From: Dyadobacter sp. UC 10
GTDB lineage: Bacteria > Bacteroidota > Bacteroidia > Cytophagales > Spirosomataceae
NCBI RefSeq assembly: GCF_008369915.1
Contig: NZ_VSRN01000001.1
Location: forward strand, 4,708,501-4,772,500
Length of the DNA stretch: 64,000 nucleotides
Direction of reading: 5' to 3'
Under the pieces are notes generated by a model. That model worked only from the letters and a program-made list of their open reading frames with translations. It had not been told where the DNA came from and ran no database searches. Of the stretch, positions 1 to 10,110 are shown in pieces (position 1 is the first letter of the stretch; each line of letters opens with the position of its first letter). A program made the position numbers and the translations under genes.

Positions 1-529
1 GTGTATTGGCAACGGTTTGTTCTTTCAGATTAAGCATATCGGCGATCTCCCTGATTTTGAGGTCTGAATAGTATTTGAGCGAAATAATCTCGCGTTCCCG
101 GTCTGAAAGCAGTTTCAGAGAATAAAGTATGCGGCGGCTGTGCTGCGTTTCGGTTTCCTGCAATACCCAATCGCTTTCCGCAGACGCCTGCTCGCCGATT
201 ATGGTTTCCAGATGTTCCGTTTCGGTACGGATAAGCGGAATGTTTGTCATTTGTTTTTGGATCGCCCGGCGAAGGCTGCGGTACAGATAAAATTTGACGC
301 GCACCTGGGAAGCGAGGTTGCTTCGGTAAGTCCAGATGTCGACAAAGACATCCTGGATCGCATCCTTTACCAGCGTTTTATCGGCACAAATCCTGTATCC
401 GTATACCATCAGTTGTTTCGCATAGGCATCAAAAAGGCTGCCCAGCGCATTTCTGTCGCCGTCGATTACGGCGGCCCAGAGCAGCTGATCCTTAACCCCT
501 TCCTTTTCGTCGTAATGGTACCCGGGCAT
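1..529 (-). CDS. ECF-type RNA polymerase sigma factor, 3' end cut by window edge
   Basis: The reverse strand reads an open frame from the ATG at 529 to the first base of the window with no stop, giving 176 residues of a sigma-70 family protein. It begins MPGYHYDEKEG. A sigma region 2-like stretch is seen (LFDAYAKQLMVYGYRI, then DAIQDVFVDIW), followed by the region 4 helix-turn-helix (LLSDREREIISLKYYSDLKIREIADML, residues about 140-170). Length and layout fit the small ECF factors that in Bacteroidota usually sit beside a FecR anti-sigma factor and a SusC-type receptor. Those partners would lie left of the window, so this link is only inferred. It is divergent from the hybrid regulator at 769. 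A rightward frame at 140-535 is only its antisense shadow. Confidence 0.88.
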   Translation of the reverse strand, partial: MPGYHYDEKEGVKDQLLWAAVIDGDRNALGSLFDAYAKQLMVYGYRICADKTLVKDAIQDVFVDIWTYRSNLASQVRVKFYLYRSLRRAIQKQMTNIPLIRTETEHLETIIGEQASAESDWVLQETETQHSRRILYSLKLLSDREREIISLKYYSDLKIREIADMLNLKEQTVANT

Positions 530-768
530 TTCTGATGGTAACTTTCAATGGTATTTTAAAGAAGATCAGAATGTGTATATCTACCGTTTGAAAGGTTCAG
601 AAAATACAGGCGGCTGCCGGGTGAAGCCGCTCTTTCGGATCGGCGGGCCCGCAGCTAGGAACCTTGGCGGTAAATCATTTGCTATGGTAAGTCTGGGGAT
701 AGAATCACGGGGTGACCTGCTTTAAGAACAATATGTATTAATTGAGGTAAAAGATCCGTTTTTGTGCG

Positions 769-3700
769 ATGCGAAGTTGGCTTTGGCATTTTTGCTGGAT
801 TGTAACCCTGGTATCGGGGCGGTTGGAAAAGGGCCTGGCCCAGTCCAATGAATACCAGTTTGCCCGCTACAACACCGAGCGCGGACTATCCCACAACCAG
901 ATCAACTGCTTCCTGAAAGACAGCCAGGGCTTTGTATGGATAGGGACAGCGAATGGTCTGAACAGGTTTGACGGTTACTCTTTCCGCGTTTTCAAGCACA
1001 TCCCGGGCGATTCTGCTACCATTTCGGATCGGCGGGTCAATGCGATTTTTGAAGACCCGCAGGGTTTTATCTGGATCAATACGCAGATTGGTTTCGATAT
1101 TTACGACCCCGTAACGGAACGCATTGAACATAATGCAGACCAGGCCGCCAAAAGGCTAGGCCTGCCCGATGCAAATTTCAGCCGCATTATCAGGACCCGC
1201 TCCGGCGACTACTGGATAAACCACAACCGGCTGGGGCTGCTCAAATTCCTTACACGTTCCAAAAAGCTGGTGAAGGTTAAATTCGGCCCGTCCGAAGACT
1301 CCTTTGCGCCCGCGAAACGGGTAATATCAGATTTTGACGAAGATGTCCAGGGTAACCTATGGGTAGTGTGCGACGACGGTTTTCTTGCGCGGGTCAATGC
1401 GCGGACGCAGCTCATCGACGTGCAGAGTGCATTGCTGCAAAGCCGCAACCTGGGAAATCTATCCAACCACAGGGTTTTTGTCGACGATGACGGTGAGCCC
1501 TGGGTATACATTGTGAAGGCTGCATTAGGGGCATTTTGTTTTGATTTCAAAAACAATACGCTGCGGGTTGCCAATACCGCCGAGCCGGATTTTCGCCTCA
1601 ATAACAATACAGTCAGTGCAATGGTGGCCGGCCCGGACGGACGCATCTGGTTGGGAACGGACCACGGAGGTATCAATGTCATTGATAAAAAAAGCGGCAA
1701 CGTATCGACCCTGCTATTTAACCCGGGCGACCCGAGAACGATCAGCCAGAACAGCGTGCAGGCGTTGTACAAAGACCCCACTGGCATGATCTGGGCAGGT
1801 ACCTTCAAGAAGGGTTTTTGCAGTTACCACAAGAATATCTTCAAGTTTTCGCTGATCCAGCACGCACCGGGCGACCCTGGCAGCCTGCCTTTCGACGACG
1901 TCAATATGTTTGTTGAGGACCGCAAGGGTAATCTCTGGCTGGGCATGAACGGAGGCGGGCTGGTGTATTTTGATCGTAAAAACAATAGTTTCCGGCAGTA
2001 CCGCAATATTCCGGGCGACCCTCAAAGTTTGAGTAACAATGTAATAGTCAGCCTGTTTCTCGATAAAAGCGATGTGCTGTGGATAGGTACGTACTTTGGC
2101 GGACTCAATAGTTTTGACGGGAAAAAGTTCACCCGCTATCTGCACGATCCCTCAGACTCCACGAGCCTGATCGACGACCGGGTTTGGGAGATTTTTGAAG
2201 ATTCGCAGAAACGCCTGTGGGTAGGAACGCTGGCTGATGGGCTGGACCTTTTTGACCGAAACAAAAAGACATTCCGGCACTACCAGCGTGCGGCCCCCAA
2301 TTCGGTCAGCTCGGACTATATTTCTGCGATGCTGGAAGACAGGCAGGGTAATTTGTGGATCGGTACTGCGAACGGAGTGGATGTTCTGATGCGGCAAACA
2401 GGCCGTTTTGTACATTATGCCAACAAGCCCGGCGATGGCACCAGTCTCAGCAGCGACGGGGTTACTTCGCTGGCCCAGGACGCTTTCGACAATATCTGGA
2501 TCGGTACTTCCGAAGGACTGAACCGCTATGATGCCCGCACCAATGCGTTTGTGGCTTATGATACCCGCCACGGGCTGCCGGACAATTCTGTCCTGACCGT
2601 GGCTGTCGACGGAATGCAGAATTTATGGCTGGGAACACCTAAGGGATTGGTAAATATCAATATCTATAAGCGAACCGGCGGGATACCCGCAGCATTGCAG
2701 GTACGTACTTTCAATGAAGTGGATGGTTTGCAGGGGAGAGGGTTTAATGAGAATGCGGCGCTCCGGCTGCGCTCCGGCGAAATGGTGTTCGGCGGGGCGA
2801 ACGGTTTCTCGATTTTCGACCCAAAACAAATTATTGACGAACAGGTCGCGGCCAGAGTTACGCTCACTGATTTTCAGATTTTCAACAAAAGTGTCCAGCC
2901 GGGGGAACTGTTGAGCGGAAAGGCTGTCCTGGAAAAATCCGTGTCCCAAACCGACCAGATTACCTTAAAACACAGCCAGAATGTATTCACGATCGAATTC
3001 GCTGCGCTGAACTATCTTCATCCTGAAAAGAACCATTATTTATACACCCTGGAAGGATTTAACGGGCAATGGTTTGAGGCGGATAATACCCGCAAAGTGA
3101 CTTATACCAACCTCGACCCGGGTACCTACGTTTTCAGGGTCAAAATGAAAGAAGGTGGCGCATCCACCGAGCGCAGCCTGCGTGTGGTAATTTTGCCGCC
3201 TTTCTGGCGCACCCCCTGGGCTTACCTGCTCTATTTTCTGTTGGTGGCAGGCGCCCTGATGATCGCACGCTGGATACTGATTGAACGCGCACGGATGAAT
3301 TTCAAGCTCGAACAGGAGCGACATTATGCCCAGCAAATGCACGAGCTGGATATGATGAAGATCCGCTTTTTTACCAATGTAAGCCATGAGTTCCGTACGC
3401 CACTCACGCTCATGCTTACGCCACTCGAAAATCTGCTGAAAAACATCCGCTCAGACCATGCGGTGCACAGGCAACTGTCACTCGTGCACCGGAACGCGCA
3501 GCGGCTGTTCAATCTGGTTACCCAAATGCTCGACTTCAAAAAGCTGGAAGTGGAGGAAACACAATTCAGGCCCGAGCGTGGCGATATTGTCCGGTTTCTC
3601 AGTCAGATCGCCCAGACATTTTCGGACCTTTCTGAGCATAAGCACATTCAGTACCGGTTTGAAAGTGAAGTAACGTCCCGCTACGCCGATTTTGACCAGG

Positions 3701-4905
3701 ATAAATTGTCCAAGGTCATGTACAATCTGCTGTCCAATGCATTCAAATTCACGCCTGAGAACGGAGAAGTAACGGTTAGTCTGCGGGTAGTGAAGCGGGA
3801 AAGCGGGGAGAATCTGGAGATCAGCGTCGCCGATTCGGGGATAGGTATCCCGGAGGAGGCGCAGGCCAGGGTTTTCGAGCGGTTTTATCAGCATCCGATG
3901 CCCGATCATATTGTGAACCAGGGCAGTGGCATCGGGCTTTCCATTGCCGGCGAATTTGTAAGAATGCATGGCGGTACCATTGATCTGAAAAGCGCAGTTG
4001 GCGAAGGAAGTACATTCACTGTGACATTGCCTTTGCAGGAAAGCCCGCCCGCTATAACTTCCACGCCTGAGCCAGCAGCTTCGCCTGCCGAAGCATCTGC
4101 TATTGAAATTGAACTCCCCACCGACCGGCCTACCAAAAACAAGCCGCTTTTGCTATTGGTAGAGGATAACGACGAGTTCCGGGCATATCTGAAAGAAGTT
4201 TTTCAGAGAAGTTACGACATACTGGAAGCTCCGAACGGGAAGGCCGGGCTGGATGCTACGCTGGAACACATTCCCGACCTGATCGTGAGTGACGTGATGA
4301 TGCCAGAAATGGATGGGATAGAGCTGTGCCGCATTATCAAAACCGACCGGCGCATTTCGCATATTCCGGTGGTGCTGCTTACAGCCCGGGCGGAGGAAGA
4401 GCAGCAGTTGCAGGGATACCAGACCGGCGCGGACGCTTACGTGACGAAGCCTTTCCGGCTGGACATTCTGGAAGTCAGGATCGCCAATCTGATCCGGCAG
4501 CGGGAGCAACTGCAGCAGCAGTTTCAGCAGCATGTAAAAATCCGGCCGAGCGAAGTTGCCGTCAGGTCGCTGGACGAGCAGTTTGTGAACAGCGCTGTGA
4601 AGGTAGTGGAAGCCAACCTGGCCAATCCGGAGTTTACCGTGGAGGAATTAAGCGATGCGATGTCGATGAGCAGGGTATACCTGTATAAAAAAATCCTTTC
4701 GCTGACCGGCAAGACGCCCATCGAATTTATCCGCATTATCCGTATCAGGCGGGGGGCAGGCCTGTTGGAAAAAAGCCAGCTGACCGTCTCCGAAATCGCC
4801 TACCAGATTGGTTTCAATAACCCTAAATACTTCGCGAAACTTTTCAAGGAGGAGTACCAGATGCTTCCGACGGAGTACCGGCGGCAGCAGGTTACCCAGG
4901 AATAG
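769..4905 (+). CDS. Hybrid two-component system regulator (propeller sensor, kinase, receiver, AraC)
   Basis: A 1378-residue one-protein sensor and transcription factor of the HTCS class that controls Bacteroidota glycan loci. It has a signal peptide (about 1-24), then a periplasmic two-component-regulator propeller (about 28-700) built from repeated GxIWIGT/NLWLGT motifs, a Y_Y_Y domain (about 730-800) and a membrane segment (about 816-838). The cytoplasmic part has a HisKA domain with phospho-acceptor His873 in NVSHEFRTP, a HATPase domain (about 970-1085, GSGIGLSI box), a receiver (about 1125-1240) with VEDND acidic pocket and phospho-acceptor Asp1175 in SDVMMPEMDG, and an AraC helix-turn-helix (about 1268-1375). 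All catalytic residues are present. It lies directly upstream of susC in the same direction, so it probably senses an oligosaccharide from the same glycan and activates the locus. The ligand cannot be read from sequence. Confidence 0.95.
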   Translation: MRSWLWHFCWIVTLVSGRLEKGLAQSNEYQFARYNTERGLSHNQINCFLKDSQGFVWIGTANGLNRFDGYSFRVFKHIPGDSATISDRRVNAIFEDPQGFIWINTQIGFDIYDPVTERIEHNADQAAKRLGLPDANFSRIIRTRSGDYWINHNRLGLLKFLTRSKKLVKVKFGPSEDSFAPAKRVISDFDEDVQGNLWVVCDDGFLARVNARTQLIDVQSALLQSRNLGNLSNHRVFVDDDGEPWVYIVKAALGAFCFDFKNNTLRVANTAEPDFRLNNNTVSAMVAGPDGRIWLGTDHGGINVIDKKSGNVSTLLFNPGDPRTISQNSVQALYKDPTGMIWAGTFKKGFCSYHKNIFKFSLIQHAPGDPGSLPFDDVNMFVEDRKGNLWLGMNGGGLVYFDRKNNSFRQYRNIPGDPQSLSNNVIVSLFLDKSDVLWIGTYFGGLNSFDGKKFTRYLHDPSDSTSLIDDRVWEIFEDSQKRLWVGTLADGLDLFDRNKKTFRHYQRAAPNSVSSDYISAMLEDRQGNLWIGTANGVDVLMRQTGRFVHYANKPGDGTSLSSDGVTSLAQDAFDNIWIGTSEGLNRYDARTNAFVAYDTRHGLPDNSVLTVAVDGMQNLWLGTPKGLVNINIYKRTGGIPAALQVRTFNEVDGLQGRGFNENAALRLRSGEMVFGGANGFSIFDPKQIIDEQVAARVTLTDFQIFNKSVQPGELLSGKAVLEKSVSQTDQITLKHSQNVFTIEFAALNYLHPEKNHYLYTLEGFNGQWFEADNTRKVTYTNLDPGTYVFRVKMKEGGASTERSLRVVILPPFWRTPWAYLLYFLLVAGALMIARWILIERARMNFKLEQERHYAQQMHELDMMKIRFFTNVSHEFRTPLTLMLTPLENLLKNIRSDHAVHRQLSLVHRNAQRLFNLVTQMLDFKKLEVEETQFRPERGDIVRFLSQIAQTFSDLSEHKHIQYRFESEVTSRYADFDQDKLSKVMYNLLSNAFKFTPENGEVTVSLRVVKRESGENLEISVADSGIGIPEEAQARVFERFYQHPMPDHIVNQGSGIGLSIAGEFVRMHGGTIDLKSAVGEGSTFTVTLPLQESPPAITSTPEPAASPAEASAIEIELPTDRPTKNKPLLLLVEDNDEFRAYLKEVFQRSYDILEAPNGKAGLDATLEHIPDLIVSDVMMPEMDGIELCRIIKTDRRISHIPVVLLTARAEEEQQLQGYQTGADAYVTKPFRLDILEVRIANLIRQREQLQQQFQQHVKIRPSEVAVRSLDEQFVNSAVKVVEANLANPEFTVEELSDAMSMSRVYLYKKILSLTGKTPIEFIRIIRIRRGAGLLEKSQLTVSEIAYQIGFNNPKYFAKLFKEEYQMLPTEYRRQQVTQE

Positions 4906-5207
4906 TACAAAAGATCAGTCTGATACTGACATATGCGGGAGCTTCACTTTCTCATTACCTGCTCACCTGCTTTTTCAGCTACAAATTTTTAAAATGGATT
5001 AAACGGCGAAAAACCAGCTTGATTTTTCGCCCCGGTTTACAAATGACACCCTATTTGTAAACATTTGGAACCCTTGCTGCAAGTTTTTTAAAGGCACATT
5101 TGTCCAACTATTCATTCGATTTGTACCAAATCCGGAGCCTAACCCAGCGGTATCGGAAAAGTATAAATCGGAGGTGAACAAATAGTCACTTTATAAAACC
5201 AAACAAC
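4906..5207. other. Intergenic region between the hybrid regulator and susC
   Basis: This 302-nt gap separates the regulator from the SusC gene and should hold the inducible promoter. The one clear structure is the inverted repeat at 5035-5062 (separate entry). A TTTG at 5099-5102 and a TCGATTTG at 5116-5123 resemble Bacteroidota -33 and -7 elements, but they are only 13 nt apart, too close for the usual spacing, so no promoter is called. No convincing terminator follows the regulator stop codon. Confidence 0.5.
5035..5062. promoter_or_regulatory. Perfect inverted repeat upstream of susC, candidate regulator operator
   Basis: GTTTACAAAT (5035-5044) and ATTTGTAAAC (5053-5062) are exact reverse complements separated by 8 nt. 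The site is centred about 160 bp before the susC start codon and about 145 bp after the regulator gene. The arms are A/T-rich and no T-run follows, so a terminator is unlikely. Its position suggests a binding site for the AraC-type output domain of the adjacent regulator. That role is inferred. Confidence 0.5.
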
Positions 5208-8200
5208 ATGCAACAAAATTTGTACGAAACAAGGCGGGTTAATCGCAGCTTGCAATTTCTCGCCGGGTTACTACGACCTCTCCTTCTTTCAGTGGGGATC
5301 ATGGGCGCGGGCGTGGGTGCCTTTGCGCAGAGCGATGCCAAAAAAACAGTTACTGGTACCGTCGTTTCAGTAGACCAGGACGACGCTATTCCAGGCGCAA
5401 GTGTGGTGGTGAAGGGAACTTCCAACGGAACAACCACCAATACCCAGGGAGAGTTTTCGATCGAGGCGAGTGCGGGGAATACACTGGTGATCTCCTTCAT
5501 CGGGTATGTAACCCAGGAGATCCCGGTAGGGAACAAAACGAAGATTGACGTCAGATTGCAGGAAAGTATCGCTGCGCTGGACGAAGTGGTGGTGGTAGGG
5601 TATGGTGAAATGAAAAAAACCGACGTATCCAGCTCTCAGGTGACTGTTTCCGGTAAGGACCTGAGCAAAACCATCAATACTTCCCTCGAACAGGGGTTGC
5701 AGGGACGGGCGGCTAACGTAATGGTCCAGCAAAATTCCGGTCAGCCGGGCGCTGCACCGTCGGTATTGATCCGGGGCCTCAGCTCACTGACAGGTACTAC
5801 ACAACCTTTATATGTAATAGACGGTGTGCAGATCAAGCCTGACAATATGAAGGACGATCCTAACAACCGCCCGTCGGGCTTTTCCAATATCCTTTCCAGC
5901 ATCAACCCCGACGATATCGAAACGATCAACGTATTGCAGGGACCTTCCGCCACAGCGATCTATGGTGCGGTTGGTGCAAATGGTGTCGTGATGATCACTA
6001 CAAAGCGCGGTAAGGCGGGTGAAGCAAAGGTTACGTTCAATTCGCTGGTGACCATTCAGTCGGAGCCGAAGCATATTGATGTAATGAACCTGCGGGAATA
6101 CGCTCAATTCAGAAATGAGGCCGCCGCTGTGGGAAGTACTGCTACCGAACCGCAATTCGCAGATCCTTCGGTTTTAGGAGAAGGTACTGACTGGCAGGCT
6201 GCACTTTTCCGCCCGACTACCTTGCAGAAATACTCTGTGGGATTGAGCGGCGGTACCGAAAAGTCGACTTACTATCTTTCCGGTGAGTATTTTAATCAAA
6301 AAGGTATTGTAGAAGGTTCTGGTTTCAAACGGTACAATGGCCGTTTGAATTTGGAAAACCAAACGCGTAAATGGCTGAAAATCGGTGCCAATATGAGTGT
6401 TGGTATTACCGAGGAAAAAGTAAATACGAATAACGGCGGGATTATCCAGCTGGCATTGGACCAAAACCCAAGCGTACCGGTGACAAATCCCGACGGCAGC
6501 TGGGGCGGCCCGACTTCTACGCAATTCCAGTTCACCAACCCGGTCATGATCTCGAAGATCTACAACGATTACAACCGCCGGACCTCTATTCTGGGAAGTT
6601 TGTACGCAGATGTCAAACCTCTCAAAAACCTGACGTGGCACACAGAGGTGAACGGTAGCTCCGAATTTTTGAAATACTATTCATTCCATCCGTCTTACAC
6701 AATCGGTGGGTACGTAGTATCACAGGATGCGGCTACTTCCAGAAGGGATGTGAACACAAATACCTGGTGGAGTTTGCACAGCCGGTTGAGCTACGACCTG
6801 AAATTAGGGCGGCACGGTGTCAATATTATGGCCGGTCACGAAGCGCAGGCATTCACTTATGAATCCCTTACTGCCAGTCGTAAGAAATTCATTACCAATA
6901 CCATTGAAGAGCTTTCAGGCGGAGACGCGTCTGTTATTTCCAACGTAAGCAACAACTCCGGCAAAGGTTCGGGATCGCGCGAATCGTATTTCGCCCGTGT
7001 GAATTACAGTTTCAACGAGCGTTATTTCGTACAGGGAACGTACCGGATGGACGGATCTTCGGCATTCCGCGACGGACGGCGCTGGGGCAACTTCCCGGCA
7101 GTTTCGGTGGCATGGCGGGTTTCGGAAGAGCCTTTCCTGAAGAGCGTGAATGCGATCAATGACTTGAAACTGAGATTTGAGATAGGCCGCTCTGGTAACC
7201 AGGGAAGCGGCGGAAATGCGATCTATTCTACGCTGCAAACCGTGCCTACCGGCTGGGGAACGGGCTTTCTGGCTTCCAATTTCGCCAACGAGTTCCTGAC
7301 CTGGGAAAAGGATGATGTGATCAACGGAGGTTTGGACCTGCACATGTTCAGCAACCGCGTGGAGCTGATCGTGGATGCCTATATTAAGAATATTACCAGC
7401 CTTATTACAGTTAATTCTTATCCGTTTACCTATGGCGGGGACATTGCTTACTCACCAGGCTACCTGAGCTGGCCGGCTGTGAACGCAGGTTCAATGAAAA
7501 ACCGGGGTGTAGGTCTTACACTGAATACGGTGAATATCGACAAGGGCGGTTTCTATTGGAGAACCGGACTGAACCTTTCATTTGACCGAAATAAAGTTAC
7601 CTCGCTCCTAAACCCGATCACGCCGATCTGGAATGCGACTTCGGTTGGTTTCAAAACAGAGGTAGGGCAACCTGCGAGTATGCTGACCGGCTATGTGGCA
7701 GAGGGACTTTTCCAGAATGCCGAAGATATCAAAAACCATGCGATCCAGACTTCAAATGCAGAGCTGACAATTAATCCGCAAACAGGCAGCTGGATCGGAG
7801 ATACGAAGTTCAAGGACTTGAATGCGGATGGTGTTATCGACGCGGAAGACCGCACGGTGATCGGTAATCCGTGGCCGAAGTTTACATTGGGTTTCAATAA
7901 CAATATGACCTATAAGAATTTCGAGCTCAACGCATTTCTGACCGGAAGTTTTAAAAATGACATCCTGAACTACCCGCGTTACCGGGCTGAAATTCCGGGT
8001 AACGGAGGGGTATTTGGTAACCAGTGGAAATCAGTTGCGAATTATGCCCGCCCAAGCACTTACGTAGCCGGTGAAGCAGAAACTGCGACATTGACTAATC
8101 CGGGTCACAATATCCCACGTATCGCACCGGGCGACCCGAATGGTAACAACCGGATGAATACCAATTTCATCGAAGACGGTAGCTATGTACGCCTCAAAAA

Positions 8201-8426
8201 CATCACAGTGAGCTACAATTTCCCCAAGTCAATGCTGAAAGACTTTTTTATACGTGGGCTGAAAGCTTCGGTCGGTGCGCAAAACCTGTTTACCATTACC
8301 AAATACAAAGGCTATGATCCGGAGATCGGTATGGTGACTTATGGCGGAACCGTGATGGCAGGTGTAGATACTGGCCGGTACCCGTCTGTTCGCATGTATT
8401 CTTTCGGTCTGACGGCTGATTTTTAA
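5208..8426 (+). CDS. SusC/RagA-family TonB-dependent outer-membrane receptor
   Basis: A 1072-residue outer-membrane importer that carries oligosaccharides into the periplasm with energy from TonB. A long N-terminal region with signal peptide (about 1-41, ending AFAQ) is followed by a carboxypeptidase-D-like regulatory fold (about 46-125). Then come the SusC signature DEVVVVGYG (about residues 125-133), the plug domain (about 135-255, with PLYVIDGV and ATAIYG) and a 22-strand barrel that ends in the aromatic residue of GLTADF. Length is typical for SusC. It is followed 39 nt later by the SusD gene, forming the usual lidded import complex. The neighbouring GH44 and GH31 enzymes suggest xyloglucan oligosaccharides as cargo, by inference. 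Confidence 0.95.
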   Translation: MQQNLYETRRVNRSLQFLAGLLRPLLLSVGIMGAGVGAFAQSDAKKTVTGTVVSVDQDDAIPGASVVVKGTSNGTTTNTQGEFSIEASAGNTLVISFIGYVTQEIPVGNKTKIDVRLQESIAALDEVVVVGYGEMKKTDVSSSQVTVSGKDLSKTINTSLEQGLQGRAANVMVQQNSGQPGAAPSVLIRGLSSLTGTTQPLYVIDGVQIKPDNMKDDPNNRPSGFSNILSSINPDDIETINVLQGPSATAIYGAVGANGVVMITTKRGKAGEAKVTFNSLVTIQSEPKHIDVMNLREYAQFRNEAAAVGSTATEPQFADPSVLGEGTDWQAALFRPTTLQKYSVGLSGGTEKSTYYLSGEYFNQKGIVEGSGFKRYNGRLNLENQTRKWLKIGANMSVGITEEKVNTNNGGIIQLALDQNPSVPVTNPDGSWGGPTSTQFQFTNPVMISKIYNDYNRRTSILGSLYADVKPLKNLTWHTEVNGSSEFLKYYSFHPSYTIGGYVVSQDAATSRRDVNTNTWWSLHSRLSYDLKLGRHGVNIMAGHEAQAFTYESLTASRKKFITNTIEELSGGDASVISNVSNNSGKGSGSRESYFARVNYSFNERYFVQGTYRMDGSSAFRDGRRWGNFPAVSVAWRVSEEPFLKSVNAINDLKLRFEIGRSGNQGSGGNAIYSTLQTVPTGWGTGFLASNFANEFLTWEKDDVINGGLDLHMFSNRVELIVDAYIKNITSLITVNSYPFTYGGDIAYSPGYLSWPAVNAGSMKNRGVGLTLNTVNIDKGGFYWRTGLNLSFDRNKVTSLLNPITPIWNATSVGFKTEVGQPASMLTGYVAEGLFQNAEDIKNHAIQTSNAELTINPQTGSWIGDTKFKDLNADGVIDAEDRTVIGNPWPKFTLGFNNNMTYKNFELNAFLTGSFKNDILNYPRYRAEIPGNGGVFGNQWKSVANYARPSTYVAGEAETATLTNPGHNIPRIAPGDPNGNNRMNTNFIEDGSYVRLKNITVSYNFPKSMLKDFFIRGLKASVGAQNLFTITKYKGYDPEIGMVTYGGTVMAGVDTGRYPSVRMYSFGLTADF

Positions 8427-8465
8427 CCGATCCGATCCAACAACAATTTTAAAAGAGCTTTTTAT

Positions 8466-10091
8466 ATGCAAGTCAAAATCAAATTTTTAGCAGCTATCGG
8501 CGCATTGATGCTTATGCAGGGATGCAGCGAGGACTTCCTCGACCGCCCGCCGCTGGACGCACTTACCTCTGGTAATTTTTATAAAACCGATGCGGAAATT
8601 CTGGCAGGTACTGCGCCGCTTTACAATATTGTGTGGTTCGATTTCAATGATAAGGCAAATATGGCTTTTCAGGAAGCCCGCGCGGGTAACCTCAATTCGA
8701 ACGACCGCACTGCCTACATCAAGCACGCGATCCCGTCGACGGACGTGAATACCCTATTGCCGGGCTACAAATCTTTTTACAAGATCATCGCGCAAAGCAA
8801 TAACGCTTACAAGGCAATCAAGGAAGCGACCGGGAGCACGGCTTCTGCGGCTGTGAAGGCGCAGGGATTGGGGGAATGCCGCTTCATGCGGGCTACTGCC
8901 TACTATTACCTGGTAACCAACTGGGGTGCCGTGCCGATCGTGTACGACAACGTGGCACAGCTTAACGAAGCGCCTGTCCGTAACCGGATTGAAGATGTGT
9001 GGAAGCTGGTCATTCAGGATTACCGGTTTGCCGCAGAAAGCCTGCCTGCCACTGCTGATCAGGGAAGGTTGACCAAATATTCTGCCGAGGGAATGCTGGC
9101 ACGGATGTACCTGATGCGCGCGGGTTTGAACCAGAACGGAACGCGTAACCAGTCGGATCTGGACAGTGCGAAATACTATGCCGGGGATGTGATTACCAAA
9201 AGCGGCCGTACACTTGCACCGACTTATGGGGAGCTGTTTGAAAGTGCGAATCACAACGCTTCGAAAAACAACCCGGAAAGTCTTTTCTCACTGCAATGGA
9301 TGCCGGTAAGTAACCCGTGGGGAGTGAACAACTCGTTCCAGGCATACTTTGCTTACGATGCCAATATTACCACAACCGGCGACGGCTGGGGTGCGGCGCA
9401 GGGCCTTTCCGCTGATCTGGTAAAGTATTTTACAGAAAACCCGGCTGATTCGCTTCGCAGAAAGGCGATCGCGATGTTTGATAGTGACGTTTACCCAAAC
9501 ATTCAGAAAGCAACGGGCGGTTTGAAATATGTACGGCCGGCGCAACTTTCGGCCATTAAAAAATACATTGTAGGCTCACCGGCTGACAATGGTGGTTTGG
9601 GTGGATTTATGGCGGCCAATATCAATTCCTATATGTTGCGCCTTGCGGAAGTTTACCTGATTTATGCAGACGCAGTGCTGGGCAATGCCGCTACCACTTC
9701 CGATGCCAAAGCATTGGAATACTTCAATGCTGTTCGTAAAAGGGCTGGTATGCCAAACAAAACTTCGCTGACTTTCGAGGATATTTTCAAAGAAAGAAGA
9801 GTTGAGACTGTGTTTGAAGGTAACTCGTGGAATGAGGTCGTGCGGTGGTACTATTTCAATCCTGCCAAAGCAATCGCTTACACGGCTGCACAGCGCAGGG
9901 AAAACTACACGATGACTTATGTGCCGGGTTCTACCAACCCAAAAAAGTACACTGTAACCTATTCGCCGGCTGAATATTATCCGTTATCGGCCAACACGCT
10001 TTACCTGCCTTTCCCTGAGGGAGAACTGGTGAACGCACCTTCATTGAAAAACGAGCCGGTACCTTTCGATTTCAGCAAACTAGTTGACTAA
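8466..10091 (+). CDS. SusD/RagB-family nutrient-binding lipoprotein
   Basis: A 541-residue surface lipoprotein that forms the lid of the SusC channel and binds the glycan. The N-terminus MQVKIKFLAAIGALMLMQGC is a lipoprotein signal with the lipidated Cys at residue 20, followed by EDFLDRPP, a motif typical of SusD. TPR-like helices and the C-terminal RagB region (RLAEVYLIYADAVL, RKRAGMPN, KERRVETVFEGNSWNEVVRWYYF) are intact. The stop codon lies 19 nt before the start of the binding-protein gene, consistent with one transcript. Confidence 0.95.
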   Translation: MQVKIKFLAAIGALMLMQGCSEDFLDRPPLDALTSGNFYKTDAEILAGTAPLYNIVWFDFNDKANMAFQEARAGNLNSNDRTAYIKHAIPSTDVNTLLPGYKSFYKIIAQSNNAYKAIKEATGSTASAAVKAQGLGECRFMRATAYYYLVTNWGAVPIVYDNVAQLNEAPVRNRIEDVWKLVIQDYRFAAESLPATADQGRLTKYSAEGMLARMYLMRAGLNQNGTRNQSDLDSAKYYAGDVITKSGRTLAPTYGELFESANHNASKNNPESLFSLQWMPVSNPWGVNNSFQAYFAYDANITTTGDGWGAAQGLSADLVKYFTENPADSLRRKAIAMFDSDVYPNIQKATGGLKYVRPAQLSAIKKYIVGSPADNGGLGGFMAANINSYMLRLAEVYLIYADAVLGNAATTSDAKALEYFNAVRKRAGMPNKTSLTFEDIFKERRVETVFEGNSWNEVVRWYYFNPAKAIAYTAAQRRENYTMTYVPGSTNPKKYTVTYSPAEYYPLSANTLYLPFPEGELVNAPSLKNEPVPFDFSKLVD

Positions 10092-10110
10092 CCCTAATTT
10101 TAGACCAGCA

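Noticed and set aside
140..535. A 131-residue rightward open frame at the left edge
   Set aside because: It is antisense to the ECF sigma factor, whose reverse-strand translation is clearly a sigma-70 protein.
5099..5123. TTTG and TCGATTTG as a promoter for the first susC
   Set aside because: The spacing is about 13 nt, shorter than Bacteroidota promoters, and the -7 element has a mismatch.
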